Origin: an uncultured Eubacteriales bacterium
Lineage (GTDB): Bacteria > Bacillota > Clostridia > Christensenellales > CAG-138
Direction of reading: 5' to 3'
Assembly (NCBI GenBank): GCA_900540495.1
Contig: UQGA01000008.1
Coordinates: 23,087-87,086 of the forward strand
DNA: 64,000 bases
How positions within the stretch are numbered: the first letter of the stretch is position 1; every line of letters starts with the position of its first letter. The position numbers and the translations under genes were made by a program. The notes under the pieces were generated by a model. That model searched no databases. It was not told the DNA's origin and saw only the letters and a list, made by a program, of their open reading frames with translations. Positions 51,546 through 60,598 of the stretch are shown piece by piece.

Positions 51546-51570
51546 TTGCGTTTGTCCTTCCCCGATCCGC

Positions 51571-52479
51571 TTACGACCGTTCCATCAGCAGCACGAGCAC
51601 CGCCTTTTGCGCGTGCAGGCGGTTCTCCGCCTCGTCTATAATCTCCCCGGCATGGGATTCCATGATCTCGTCGGTGATCTCCTCGCCACGGTGCGCCGGG
51701 AGGCAGTGCTGCACGATTGCGTCCGGCTTGGCAAGGCGCATGACCTCGTCGTTGACCTGATAGCCCTGGAATGCGGCGCGGCGCGCCTGCACCTCCGCTT
51801 CCATGCCCATGGACGCCCACACGTCCGTATACACCACATCCGCATCCGCAATGGCCTCTTCCACGCCCTCCACGCAGGTGAAGCGGCCGGTCTGCTCCGC
51901 CCACGCCATGATCTCTGCATCCGGCCGGTAGGCGGCCGGACAGGCGATGGATACGCGCATGCCCATCTTGATGCAGCCGACGATGAGCGAATTGGCCATG
52001 TTGTTGCCGTCGCCCACGAAGCAGAGTTTCAGCCCTGCGAGCGACTGCTTATATTCCCGAATCGTCATCAGGTCCGCCAGCACCTGGCACGGGTGAGCGT
52101 AATCGGTGAGGCCGTTGACGATGGGGATCGTGCCGTAGGCAGCGAGGTCCTCCACGTCGCTCTGCTTGTAGGTACGGATCATGATGCCGTCCAGATAGCG
52201 CGAAAGCACGCGCGCCGTATCCTTGATCGGCTCGCCACGCCCGAGTTGCAGGTCGTTGGCGCTCAAAAACAGCGCGCTGCCACCGAGCTGATACATCCCC
52301 GCCTCAAACGAAACGCGCGTGCGGGTAGACGATTTCTGGAAGATCATGCCGAGCGTCTGCCCTGCAAGGCGCGGATGCGCGATGCCATGCTTCTTCTCAT
52401 ACTTGAGCTGATCGCCCAGGTTCAGGATCTCGGTGATCTCCTCCGCCGTGAGATCGGACAGTTTGAGCAGATGTTTCAT
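51571..52479 (-). CDS. argF: Ornithine carbamoyltransferase
   Basis: 302 residues. It makes citrulline from ornithine and carbamoyl phosphate. The carbamoyl phosphate motif SSTRTRVSFE, the DYAHPCQ loop, the FVGDGNNMANS strand and the ornithine motif HCLPAHRGEE are present. The ATG overlaps the argD stop by 4 bases, and it is the last gene of the arginine operon. Confidence 0.97.
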   Translation of the reverse strand: MKHLLKLSDLTAEEITEILNLGDQLKYEKKHGIAHPRLAGQTLGMIFQKSSTRTRVSFEAGMYQLGGSALFLSANDLQLGRGEPIKDTARVLSRYLDGIMIRTYKQSDVEDLAAYGTIPIVNGLTDYAHPCQVLADLMTIREYKQSLAGLKLCFVGDGNNMANSLIVGCIKMGMRVSIACPAAYRPDAEIMAWAEQTGRFTCVEGVEEAIADADVVYTDVWASMGMEAEVQARRAAFQGYQVNDEVMRLAKPDAIVQHCLPAHRGEEITDEIMESHAGEIIDEAENRLHAQKAVLVLLMERS

Positions 52480-53636
52480 TCTTCGATCACTCCTTTGATA
52501 ATTTCCGCAGCCTCGGCCAGCAGCTCGAACGGGATGTTCAACGCCGGCAAGAGCCGCACCTTGTTCTTGGCCGTCAGCGCGAGCACGCCGCGCTCCATGC
52601 AGCGGCGGACGATGTCAGCCGCCGGTTTTTCCGCCTCCACGCCGAGCATCAATCCAAGGCCCGTGACGCTCTTCACGCCAGCCGCAGCCGAAAGCGTCTC
52701 CTTCAGATATGCGCCCTTTTTGCGCACATCGGCAAGCAGCGCCTGGTCAATGCGGTCGAGAATGCTGAGCGCCGCCGCCGCACAGACGGGATTCCCGCCG
52801 AACGTGGAACCGTGATCGCCGCTTTTCAGCACGTCCGCCGCGCGCGCGCCCAGCAGCGTCGCGCCAATGGGCAGGCCGCCGGCGAGGCCCTTGGCAGTGG
52901 TGACCACATCCGGCTCGACCCCGTAGCCCTGATACGCATACAGCGTGCCGGTCCGGCCGTTACCGGTCTGCACCTCGTCGATCATGAACAGGGCGTCGTT
53001 TTCGCGGCACAGCCGTTCCACTGCGCGCACATAGCCGGGATCAAGCACATTGACGCCGCCCTCGCCCTGTACCAGCTCGATCAGCATGCCGCACACCGTG
53101 CCGTCGAACAGCCGTTCGAGCGCCGCGACATCGCCCGCGGGCGCATGCCGAAAGCCGTCCGGAAACGGACCGAAATGCTGGTGCATGGCCGCCTGTCCGG
53201 TGGCGGCAAGCGTTGCAATGGTGCGGCCATGGAAGCTGTTTTCCAGCGTGATGATGTTCGGCCGCGCCGTGCCATACCGGTCGCTGCCGTACTTGCGGGC
53301 GACCTTGAGCGCGCACTCGTTCGCCTCCGCGCCGGAATTGCCGAAGAAGACCTTCCGCATGCCCGTGCGCGCGCAGAGCCGCTCGGCCAGCAGCGCCTGC
53401 GGCCCGGTGTAATACTTGTTGCAGGCGTGTTGGATGCGCCCCGCCTGCTCTGCCACGGCCGCCGCCCACACCGGGTCGGCTACGCCGAACGCATTGACCG
53501 CGATGCCGGTACCCATGTCGATATACCGCCTGCCCGCGTCGTCGAACACGATCGACCCCTGCCCGGAGACGAGCACCGGGTCGTACCGGTCGTACGTGTT
53601 GGCGATATACGTCCTGTCGAGCGCGCGAATGTCCAT
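52476..53636 (-). CDS. argD: Acetylornithine aminotransferase
   Basis: 386 residues, PLP enzyme of arginine synthesis. The fold-type I signature includes FFGNSGAEANECALKVAR, ENSFHGRT, MIDEVQTGNGRTG and the PLP lysine in TTAKGLAGGLPIGA. AGGAGGAG precedes the start. It follows azlD by 12 bases and overlaps argF. Confidence 0.96.
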   Translation of the reverse strand: MDIRALDRTYIANTYDRYDPVLVSGQGSIVFDDAGRRYIDMGTGIAVNAFGVADPVWAAAVAEQAGRIQHACNKYYTGPQALLAERLCARTGMRKVFFGNSGAEANECALKVARKYGSDRYGTARPNIITLENSFHGRTIATLAATGQAAMHQHFGPFPDGFRHAPAGDVAALERLFDGTVCGMLIELVQGEGGVNVLDPGYVRAVERLCRENDALFMIDEVQTGNGRTGTLYAYQGYGVEPDVVTTAKGLAGGLPIGATLLGARAADVLKSGDHGSTFGGNPVCAAAALSILDRIDQALLADVRKKGAYLKETLSAAAGVKSVTGLGLMLGVEAEKPAADIVRRCMERGVLALTAKNKVRLLPALNIPFELLAEAAEIIKGVIEE

Positions 53637-53648
53637 AAGTTTCTCCTC

Positions 53649-53984
53649 CTATGCAGGAAATGCCACGCGGATGAGCAGCATATATGCCGCCGTGCCGCAG
53701 GCGATGCTCAAAAGCGTATTGCGCCACTTCAGGTGCAGCAGCGCCGTGAGCGCCACGCCGAGCAGCGCCGGCAGGCCGTGGTCGCCGGAAAGCGGCTGCA
53801 CATTGCGCAGGCAATACACCAGCAGCGTGGCCATGATCGCCGGCGGCAGGATGCGCCCAAGATAACGCACCGGCTCCGGCACAGGCCGCCTGGTGCCGAA
53901 CACGGCAAACGGGATCAGGCGCGTGAGCAGCGTACAGGCCGCCGTCACCGCAATCACCAGCAGGGCATAGACCGGCCCCGTCAT
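53649..53984 (-). CDS. azlD: Branched-chain amino acid exporter small subunit AzlD
   Basis: 111 residues with four hydrophobic helices. RLIPFAVFGTRRPVPEPVRYLGRILPPAIMATLLVYCL is the characteristic AzlD core. It forms an exporter with AzlC. The ATG overlaps the azlC stop by 4 bases; the longer frame without a ribosome site is rejected. Its place inside an arginine operon is unusual. Confidence 0.88.
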   Translation of the reverse strand: MTGPVYALLVIAVTAACTLLTRLIPFAVFGTRRPVPEPVRYLGRILPPAIMATLLVYCLRNVQPLSGDHGLPALLGVALTALLHLKWRNTLLSIACGTAAYMLLIRVAFPA

Positions 53985-54670
53985 GCAGCCGCCCCCTTCC
54001 GTACGAGCAGGCCCCGCCCGCACACGAGCAGCGTCACCGTAACGAGCAGCGACGGCAGCAGGAATGCCTCAGGCCCAAGCAGCAACAGCATCACCAACGC
54101 GCTCACACCGCCGATGAGCGCCGGCAGCCGCTGCCCCGCCACGCGCACCTGCTCGACGAGGATCACCGTGAAGAGCGCCGTCATGGCAAAGTCGATACCG
54201 GTCAGATCCACCGGCAGCGCCTGCCCGAGCAATGCGCCGATGCAGCCGCCCAGCACCCAGTAGCTCTGGTCGAGCAGCGCGATGAGGAGCATGGCCCGGT
54301 TTTCATCGATCCCATCCGGCACCCGCAGCGCGCACAGCAGCGAATACGTCTCGTCCGTCAGCGAAAAAATCATATACCAGCGGCCGGGCATGCCGCGAAA
54401 CCGCTCGACAAACGTCAGCCCGTAAAAGATGTGGCGGCTGTTGACCAGCAGCGTCGTCACCGCTACGGTCAGCAGGCCTGCCCCGGCGGCCAACAGGTCC
54501 GCCATGACGAACTGGCCGGAGCCGGCATAGACCACCGTGCTTGCAAGCAACGCCCAGGGCGCGCCGTAACCGTTTCGCTGGAGCACCACGCCAAAGGCGA
54601 TGCCGAGGAACAGATACCCGAGCAGGACGGGGATCGTCTTGAAAAATGCAAAGCGCAGAGCCTCCCGCAT
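53981..54670 (-). CDS. azlC: Branched-chain amino acid exporter large subunit AzlC
   Basis: 229 residues, about seven hydrophobic helices. AFFKTIPVLLGYLFLGIAFGVVL, VYAGSGQFVMADLLAAGA, NSRHIFYGLTF and SLTDETYSL are standard AzlC elements. AzlCD exports leucine-type amino acids or analogues. The ATG at 54670 follows GGAGGG at good spacing. It starts 16 bases after the argB stop and is co-transcribed with it. Confidence 0.9.
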   Translation of the reverse strand: MREALRFAFFKTIPVLLGYLFLGIAFGVVLQRNGYGAPWALLASTVVYAGSGQFVMADLLAAGAGLLTVAVTTLLVNSRHIFYGLTFVERFRGMPGRWYMIFSLTDETYSLLCALRVPDGIDENRAMLLIALLDQSYWVLGGCIGALLGQALPVDLTGIDFAMTALFTVILVEQVRVAGQRLPALIGGVSALVMLLLLGPEAFLLPSLLVTVTLLVCGRGLLVRKGAAA

Positions 54671-54686
54671 GCCGTCCCTCCGCACG

Positions 54687-55538
54687 TCAACGAAACATCG
54701 TGCCGATGCCCTCGTTGGTCAGAATCTCGATCAGGATGGCATGGGGCGTCGTGCCGTCCAGCACAAACACCTTTTTCACGCCGCGGCGGATGGCCTCGAT
54801 GCAGCAGCCGATCTTCGGGATCATGCCGCCGGAGATGACGCCCTCGCGCATGAGCTGCGGCGCCTCGCTCACCCCGATGTACGGAATGACGGAACCCGGA
54901 TCGTCCCGGTCGCGCAGCACGCCGGCGGTATCGGTCATGGAGATCAGGCACTCGGCCCGCAGGGCTGCGGCAAGGCGCGCCGCTGCGGTATCGGCGTTGA
55001 TGTTGTACGTTTCACCCTTTTCGCCGCGCGCAATGGTGGAAACAACGGGAATATACCCCTTCTCCAGCACGTCGAGCACCGGTTGCGGGTCCACGCGCGT
55101 GATCTCCCCCACAAGCCCCAGCCGCTCGTCGAGCTGTTTGGCCTCGATCATGCCGCCGTCAAGCCCGCACAGGCCGATGGCCCGTCCGCCGAGCGTTTGC
55201 AGCAGGCTCACAAGGCTCTTGTTTACCTTGCCCGCCAGTACCATCTGTACGACCTCGGCCGTTTCCTCGTCGGTCACGCGCAGGCCGTCCACAAATTCGC
55301 TCCGTTTGCCAAGCCGCCGGAGTAGTCCGGAGATCTCCGGGCCGCCGCCATGCACGACCACCACGCGCACGCCGATGAGCCGCAGCAGCATCACATCGCC
55401 CATCACGCTGCGCTTGATGTCCTCGTTCACCATGGCGTTGCCGCCGTATTTGACGACGACGATCTTGTCCTTATAGGCCTGAATATACGGCAGCGCGTTG
55501 CACAGGACTTCCGCCCGCTGCGCGTTGGTCAACTGCAT
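54687..55538 (-). CDS. argB: Acetylglutamate kinase
   Basis: 283 residues, amino-acid-kinase fold. VVKYGGNAMVN is the N-terminal phosphate loop, VVVHGGGPEIS and NINADTAAARLA follow, and the C-terminal GMIPKIGCCIEAI is conserved. It is the feedback-controlled step in cyclic-pathway organisms. GGAGGATG precedes the start; argJ is 16 bases upstream. Confidence 0.96.
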   Translation of the reverse strand: MQLTNAQRAEVLCNALPYIQAYKDKIVVVKYGGNAMVNEDIKRSVMGDVMLLRLIGVRVVVVHGGGPEISGLLRRLGKRSEFVDGLRVTDEETAEVVQMVLAGKVNKSLVSLLQTLGGRAIGLCGLDGGMIEAKQLDERLGLVGEITRVDPQPVLDVLEKGYIPVVSTIARGEKGETYNINADTAAARLAAALRAECLISMTDTAGVLRDRDDPGSVIPYIGVSEAPQLMREGVISGGMIPKIGCCIEAIRRGVKKVFVLDGTTPHAILIEILTNEGIGTMFR

Positions 55539-55554
55539 GAAAACATCCTCCGCT

Positions 55555-56769
55555 TCAGGTTCTGTAATCGCTGTTGATCTTCACATACTCACACGTGAGG
55601 TCGCATCCCCACGCCTCGGCGCAGGCGTCGCCGTCGGCAAGATCGAGCAGAATATCGATCTCGTCCGCAGAGAGCACCGCTTTGGCCGTCTCCTCGCTGA
55701 AGGGAACGCCGTGGCCGTTCTCACAGACGGCCACTGTCCCGGCCGCAGAGGAAAACCGCACCGCCACGCCGTTCACATCCACCGCCGCGCCACTGTAGCC
55801 CACCGCGCAGAGAACGCGTCCCCAGTTGGCGTCCGCGCCCGCCATCGCCGTCTTGACAAGGCTCGAGCAGATGACCGCCTTTGCGATTGTGCGCGCATCC
55901 GCCGCGCTCCTTGCGCCGCTGACGCGGCAGGTCAGCAGGCGGCCGGCGCCCTCGCCATCCTTGGCGATTGCACGGCACAGCCGCCTTGTCACACAGGCAA
56001 GCGCCTCGGCAAAGGCCGCATAATCGCTGCCGGGCGCGTCGATGACCGGATTGCCGGCAAGGCCGTTGGCAAGGATGGCCACCATATCGTTGGTCGAGGT
56101 GTCGCCGTCGATGCTGATCATGTTGAACGAATCCTTCACGTCGTTGGCGAGCGCCAGACGGAGCATATCCGGGCTGATCGCCGCGTCCGTCGTCAAAAAC
56201 ACGAGCATAGTGGCCATGTTTGGATGGATCATGCCCGAGCCTTTGGCCACGCCGCCGAGCGTGCAGATGCGGCCGCCCGCTTCAAATGCAACGGCAACCT
56301 CCTTCTTCGCCACGTCGGTCGTCATGATCGCCTCGGCAGCGTCGCCGCTGCCGTCCCGGGAAAGCGCCGCGACAAGCGCCGGCATGGCCGCCTCGATGGG
56401 CGCGGGGTCGAGCGGTTGCCCGATCACGCCCGTGGATGCAACCACGACGTCCGCCGGGTCAAGGCCGGTCTCCCGCGCCACCGCCTCGCACATGCGGGCG
56501 GCGACCTGTTCGCCGTCGGCGTTGCAGGTGTTGGCGTTGCCGCTGTTGCAGACGATGGCCTGCGCGAACCCGTTTTCCAGATGCGCCCGCGTCACGATGA
56601 GCGGCGCGCCCTTCACAAGGTTTTGCGTGTAAACGGCCGCAGCCGCGCAAGGCTCCTCGCTGACAATCAGCGCAAGGTCGCGCTTGGTCCTGTTCTTGCG
56701 GACGCCGCAGTGTACGCCCGCGGCCGTAAATCCCTTCGGCGCGCAAACGCCGCCAGATACCTGCTTCAT
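55555..56769 (-). CDS. argJ: Glutamate N-acetyltransferase / amino-acid N-acetyltransferase (ArgJ)
   Basis: 404 residues. It transfers acetyl from acetylornithine to glutamate, and in many bacteria also from acetyl-CoA. The autocatalytic cleavage site is in GMIHPNMATML with the nucleophilic Thr before Met-Leu; VCNSGNANTC and DTSTNDMVAILANG are conserved. No separate argA is in the window, so a bifunctional enzyme is likely. It follows argC by 7 bases. Confidence 0.96.
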   Translation of the reverse strand: MKQVSGGVCAPKGFTAAGVHCGVRKNRTKRDLALIVSEEPCAAAAVYTQNLVKGAPLIVTRAHLENGFAQAIVCNSGNANTCNADGEQVAARMCEAVARETGLDPADVVVASTGVIGQPLDPAPIEAAMPALVAALSRDGSGDAAEAIMTTDVAKKEVAVAFEAGGRICTLGGVAKGSGMIHPNMATMLVFLTTDAAISPDMLRLALANDVKDSFNMISIDGDTSTNDMVAILANGLAGNPVIDAPGSDYAAFAEALACVTRRLCRAIAKDGEGAGRLLTCRVSGARSAADARTIAKAVICSSLVKTAMAGADANWGRVLCAVGYSGAAVDVNGVAVRFSSAAGTVAVCENGHGVPFSEETAKAVLSADEIDILLDLADGDACAEAWGCDLTCEYVKINSDYRT

Positions 56770-56776
56770 GGTCGCT

Positions 56777-57715
56777 TCATTCCCTCCAGAGTTTAAGTCC
56801 TTCCGTTTCCGGCGCGCCGAGCAGCAGGTTCATACACTGGACCGCCGCGCCCGAAGCGCCCTTGCCAAGATTATCATACCTCGCATGAACCGCGAGCCGC
56901 TCGCCGTTGCCGGTTACGATCAGCTCCATGCCGTCGCACCCGGAGAGCGCGTTGGCCGCCAGCATCCCCTCGTCCGTCGGCGGCAGCACGCGCACGCACG
57001 CGCAGCCCGCATAATGCGCCGCATACAGCTCGCTGAGCGATTCCGGCGTGGCCGGGCGGCAGAGCAAGCCGGCGTGCAGGGGCACGGTCACGAGCATGCC
57101 GCTGTAAAAATCCGCTACAACCGGCAAAAACACCGGCGCGGCAAGCAGCGACTGCGCGCGCATTTCCGCAAGGTGCTTGTGCTGCTGCGCCAGGCCGTAA
57201 ATGCGCGGCGCAAGGAGCGCCTCCGGCCGCTCATCCCCCTCGTAATCCGCGATCATCGCCTTGCCGCCGCCGCTGTACCCGGTGATCGAGGTGCAGCTGA
57301 GCGCCGCGTCCGGCGCGAGCAGGCCCGCCTCGACCAGCGGCCGCACAATGGCCAGATAGCCGCTCGCGTGGCAGCCCGGCACCGCGATGCGTTTGCCGGC
57401 CTGCACCGCCTCGCGGTGGGCATGCGTCAGCTCCGGAAAGCCGTATGCCCAGCCCGGCGCGGTGCGATGCGCCGTCGAGGTGTCAAGGATGCGCGTGCGC
57501 GGATTGTCCACCATGGCGACCGCTTCGCGCGCCGCCGCATCCGGCAGGCACAAAAAGGCGACGTCCGCGCTGTTGAGCGCCTCGCGCCGTGCGGCCGGGT
57601 CCTTGCGCAGCGCCGGATCAAGCCGGATCAGCTCGATGTCGGCGCGCGCGGGCAGCCGGTCATGGATGCGCAGGCCCGTCGTGCCTGCGCTGCCGTCGAT
57701 GAACACACGGATCAC
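56777..57715 (-). CDS. argC: N-acetyl-gamma-glutamyl-phosphate reductase, short (type 2) form
   Basis: 312 residues. IDGSAGTTGLRI is the Rossmann loop, VPGCHASGY contains the catalytic Cys, and TGYSGGGKAMI follows. The length and DGSAGTTG motif identify the type 2 ArgC. The start is GTG overlapping the argH stop by 4 bases (GTGA). Confidence 0.94.
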   Translation of the reverse strand: MIRVFIDGSAGTTGLRIHDRLPARADIELIRLDPALRKDPAARREALNSADVAFLCLPDAAAREAVAMVDNPRTRILDTSTAHRTAPGWAYGFPELTHAHREAVQAGKRIAVPGCHASGYLAIVRPLVEAGLLAPDAALSCTSITGYSGGGKAMIADYEGDERPEALLAPRIYGLAQQHKHLAEMRAQSLLAAPVFLPVVADFYSGMLVTVPLHAGLLCRPATPESLSELYAAHYAGCACVRVLPPTDEGMLAANALSGCDGMELIVTGNGERLAVHARYDNLGKGASGAAVQCMNLLLGAPETEGLKLWRE

Positions 57716-59088
57716 AGCGACAACCGTCCTTTCATGGCGGCGATCTGCGCGCGCACGGACGCGGGCGACGTCCCGCCGAACGACTGCCGCCGCCGCACAC
57801 AGGCGTCCAGGTCGATCGCTTCGTATACGTCCTCGTCAAACTGCGGCGCAAACCGCCGGTAAACCTCAAGCGGCAACGCTTCCAGCGTCGTGCCGGCCGC
57901 AATGCAATGGGCCACAAGCTCGCCGGTGATGCGATACGCCGTGCGGAACGGCACGCCTCTCGCGGCCAGGTAATCGGCGCAATCCGTCGCGTTGATGAAC
58001 CCGGCGGACGCCGCACGGCGCATATTGTCCGTGCGCACGCGCATGGTGGAAAGCATCGGCTCGAACACGGACAGGCACTGCCGCACCGTATCCACGCTGT
58101 CGAAGATGGCCTCCTTGTCCTCCTGCATGTCCTTGTTGTAGGCAAGCGGAAGGCCTTTCATCATCGTCAGCAGCGCCATCAGGTCGCCATACGCCCGGCC
58201 GGCCTTGCCGCGCACAAGCTCCGCAATGTCGGGGTTCTTCTTCTGCGGCATGATGCTCGACCCGGTGGCATACGCATCGTCCAGCTCCACGAAGCGGAAC
58301 TCCCAGGAGCACCAGAGCACGATCTCCTCCGAAAAGCGGGACAGATGCATCATCATCACCGCAAGGCAGGCGGCCAGCTCCAGCACAAAATCCCTGTCGG
58401 ACACGCCGTCCATGCTGTTCTCGCACGCGCCGGAAAGCCCGAGCGCCGCCGCCGTCTGCTGCCGGTCGGTCGAAAACGTCGTCCCGGCGAGCGCGCAACT
58501 GCCCAGCGGGGAAACGCGCATGCGCTTTTCACAGTCGGCCAGCCGGTCCAGGTCGCGCCAGAACATGTTCGCGTATGCCATGAGATGGTGCCCGAATGTG
58601 ACCGGTTGGGCGCGTTGCAGATGCGTGTAGCCCGGCATGACCGTCTCCGCATGCGCTTCCGCCTGCATGAGTATAGTCCCGAGCAGCCGCCGCGTCAAGC
58701 CCCGGATTGCATCCGTTTCCGAAAGCAGGTACAGCCGCAGATCCAGCGCCACCTGGTCGTTGCGGCTGCGCGCCGTATGCAGCTTTTTGCCGGCGTCCCC
58801 GATGCGGCGCGTAAGCTCCGCTTCGACGAACATGTGGATGTCCTCCGCCTCGGGATCGATGGCCAGCGCGCCGCTGTCGAGATCCTCCCGGATGCCGGCA
58901 AGCCCCTCCGCGATGGCCGCCGCCTCCGCCCCGGTGAGAATGCCCTTGGCGGCGAGCATCGCGGCGTGCGCAAGCGACCCCTCGATATCCTGCCGGTACA
59001 TCCGCGCGTCAAACGGGATGGACGAGTTGAAATCGTTGACCTCGGCGGACAGTTCCTTCTGAAACCGGCCCGCCCACATCGCCTTCAT
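57712..59088 (-). CDS. argH: Argininosuccinate lyase
   Basis: 458 residues, normal for ArgH. SSIMPQKKNPDIAELVRGK is the superfamily signature with the catalytic loop; TARSRNDQVALDLR and GYTHLQRAQPVTFGHHL complete the active site. ATG 59088 is preferred over an upstream TTG: it gives family length and has GGGAGG 11 bases ahead. A hairpin at 59117-59141 lies between it and argG. Confidence 0.97.
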   Translation of the reverse strand: MKAMWAGRFQKELSAEVNDFNSSIPFDARMYRQDIEGSLAHAAMLAAKGILTGAEAAAIAEGLAGIREDLDSGALAIDPEAEDIHMFVEAELTRRIGDAGKKLHTARSRNDQVALDLRLYLLSETDAIRGLTRRLLGTILMQAEAHAETVMPGYTHLQRAQPVTFGHHLMAYANMFWRDLDRLADCEKRMRVSPLGSCALAGTTFSTDRQQTAAALGLSGACENSMDGVSDRDFVLELAACLAVMMMHLSRFSEEIVLWCSWEFRFVELDDAYATGSSIMPQKKNPDIAELVRGKAGRAYGDLMALLTMMKGLPLAYNKDMQEDKEAIFDSVDTVRQCLSVFEPMLSTMRVRTDNMRRAASAGFINATDCADYLAARGVPFRTAYRITGELVAHCIAAGTTLEALPLEVYRRFAPQFDEDVYEAIDLDACVRRRQSFGGTSPASVRAQIAAMKGRLSL

Positions 59089-59116
59089 GCTGTGCCGCGC
59101 CTCCCTTTCCTCCAAA

Positions 59117-59141
59117 GGGGCGCCGACGATACCGGCGCCCC
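59117..59141 (-). terminator. Hairpin between argG and argH
   Basis: GGGGCGCCG pairs with CGGCGCCCC (9 bp) over a 6-7 base loop, followed on the minus strand only by TTTGG. It may be an attenuating or processing hairpin rather than a full stop, since argH has no other visible promoter. Confidence 0.45.
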
Positions 59142-59176
59142 CGTTTGTATGCCTTCGATTGTTCCGGCCCGCCGGA

Positions 59177-60400
59177 TCACTTCAGCCCGTATTCGCGCGC
59201 AAGCGCGTTCATGCGCAACGACAGTCCGAACAGGTTGATGAAGCCGGCCGCGTCCTTCTGGTCGTATACGTGATCTTCGCCGAACGTCGCCAGCTCTTCA
59301 AAATACTGCGAGTAGGGCGAGCTGACGCCTGCGTTGATGAGGTTGCCCTTGTAAAGCTCCAGCTTTACGTCGCCGGTAACGTGCTCCTGCGTCTTGTCCA
59401 CAAACGCGGAGATGGCCTCGCGCAACGGCGTGAACCACTTGCCAAAGTAGACCAGCTCGGCAAACTGCTCGGCCACCAGCGTCTTGTAATGCAGCGTGTC
59501 GCGGTCGAGACAGAGCGTTTCAAGCACCTGATGCGCCCGATACAGGATCGTGCCGCCCGGCGTCTCATACACCCCGCGGGACTTCATGCCCACAAGCCGA
59601 TTTTCCACGATATCGACCAGGCCAATGCCGTGCGCGCCGCCGATCTGGTTGAGCTTCTCCACCAGCGCCACGGGCGGGAGCGCCACGCCGTCCACAGCCA
59701 CCGGCACGCCCTTTTCAAACGAAATGGTCACATACGCCGGCGTGTCCGGCGCCTGCTTGGGCGAAACGCACATCTCGAGAAAGCCCGGCTTCTCATAGAG
59801 CGGCTGGTTCTTCGGGTCCTCCAGATCGAGTCCCTCGTGCGAAAGATGCCAGAGGTTCTTATCCTTGGAATAGTTCGTCTCGCGGCTGATCTTGAGCGGG
59901 ACGTTGTGCGCCTCGGCGTAGTCGATCTCCTCTTCGCGGGACTTGATGCTCCACTCCCGCCACGGCGCGATGATGCCCATCTTCGGCGCAAGCGCCTTGA
60001 CCGTCAGTTCAAAGCGCACCTGATCGTTGCCCTTGCCCGTGCAGCCGTGGCAGATGGCGTCCGCCCCCTCGGCCTTTGCAATCTCCACGAGCCGCTTGGC
60101 GATGACCGGCCGCGCCAGCGCCGTGCCGAGCAGGTATTCCTTTTCATAGACCGCGCCGGCCTTGACCGCCGGATAGATGAAGTCCGTGACGAACTCCTCC
60201 TTCAGGTCCTCGATATACAGCTTGGAAGCGCCGGTCTTGAGCGCCTTTTCCTCAAGGCCGTCCAGCTCGCTGCCCTGCCCGACGTCGCCCGAAACGGCTA
60301 CGACCTCGCACCCGTCATAATTCTCCTTAAGCCACGGGATGATGATGGATGTATCGAGTCCGCCGGAGTAGGCCAGCACAACCTTGTTGATCTTCTTCAT
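59177..60400 (-). CDS. argG: Argininosuccinate synthase
   Basis: 407 residues. The PP-loop VVLAYSGGLDTS is at the N-terminus; CTGKGNDQVRFE and further ATP/citrulline contacts follow. It is first in the arginine operon. ATG 60400 has AGGAGG seven bases ahead; an ATG six bases upstream is too close to it. Confidence 0.97.
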   Translation of the reverse strand: MKKINKVVLAYSGGLDTSIIIPWLKENYDGCEVVAVSGDVGQGSELDGLEEKALKTGASKLYIEDLKEEFVTDFIYPAVKAGAVYEKEYLLGTALARPVIAKRLVEIAKAEGADAICHGCTGKGNDQVRFELTVKALAPKMGIIAPWREWSIKSREEEIDYAEAHNVPLKISRETNYSKDKNLWHLSHEGLDLEDPKNQPLYEKPGFLEMCVSPKQAPDTPAYVTISFEKGVPVAVDGVALPPVALVEKLNQIGGAHGIGLVDIVENRLVGMKSRGVYETPGGTILYRAHQVLETLCLDRDTLHYKTLVAEQFAELVYFGKWFTPLREAISAFVDKTQEHVTGDVKLELYKGNLINAGVSSPYSQYFEELATFGEDHVYDQKDAAGFINLFGLSLRMNALAREYGLK

Positions 60401-60450
60401 GTCCATTCCTCCTAAACCGCGTTCTGCAACGTGTTCTTTAATGTTTATAC

Positions 60451-60479
60451 ATGATACGCGCTTTATTTCCGCTTGTCAA
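60451..60479 (-). promoter_or_regulatory. Promoter of the arginine operon
   Basis: On the minus strand TTGACA (60474-60479), 17 bases, TATCAT (60451-60456). Leader about 45 bases. Confidence 0.85.
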
Positions 60480-60487
60480 GTATATTT

Positions 60488-60504
60488 ATGCAAATATATT
60501 GCAT
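60488..60504. promoter_or_regulatory. Palindrome upstream of argG, possible ArgR site
   Basis: ATGCAAATATATTGCAT: a perfect 6-base inverted repeat around five A/T bases, centred about 52 bases before the argG transcription start. ArgR sites are AT-rich 18-bp palindromes; this one is similar in shape but has TGCAA rather than TGAAT arms. Confidence 0.45.
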
Positions 60505-60526
60505 TTATTTTCGTAAATTCATCCCC

Positions 60527-60555
60527 TTGACCGCCCCGGCGCCATTCATTATAAT
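60527..60555 (+). promoter_or_regulatory. Promoter of the GNAT gene at 60599
   Basis: TTGACC (60527-60532), 17 bases, TATAAT (60550-60555). Divergent from the argG promoter. Confidence 0.82.
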
Positions 60556-60598
60556 ATGAAAAAACGCCGGCGGCCCATTCGCCGCACAGGGAGGCACC

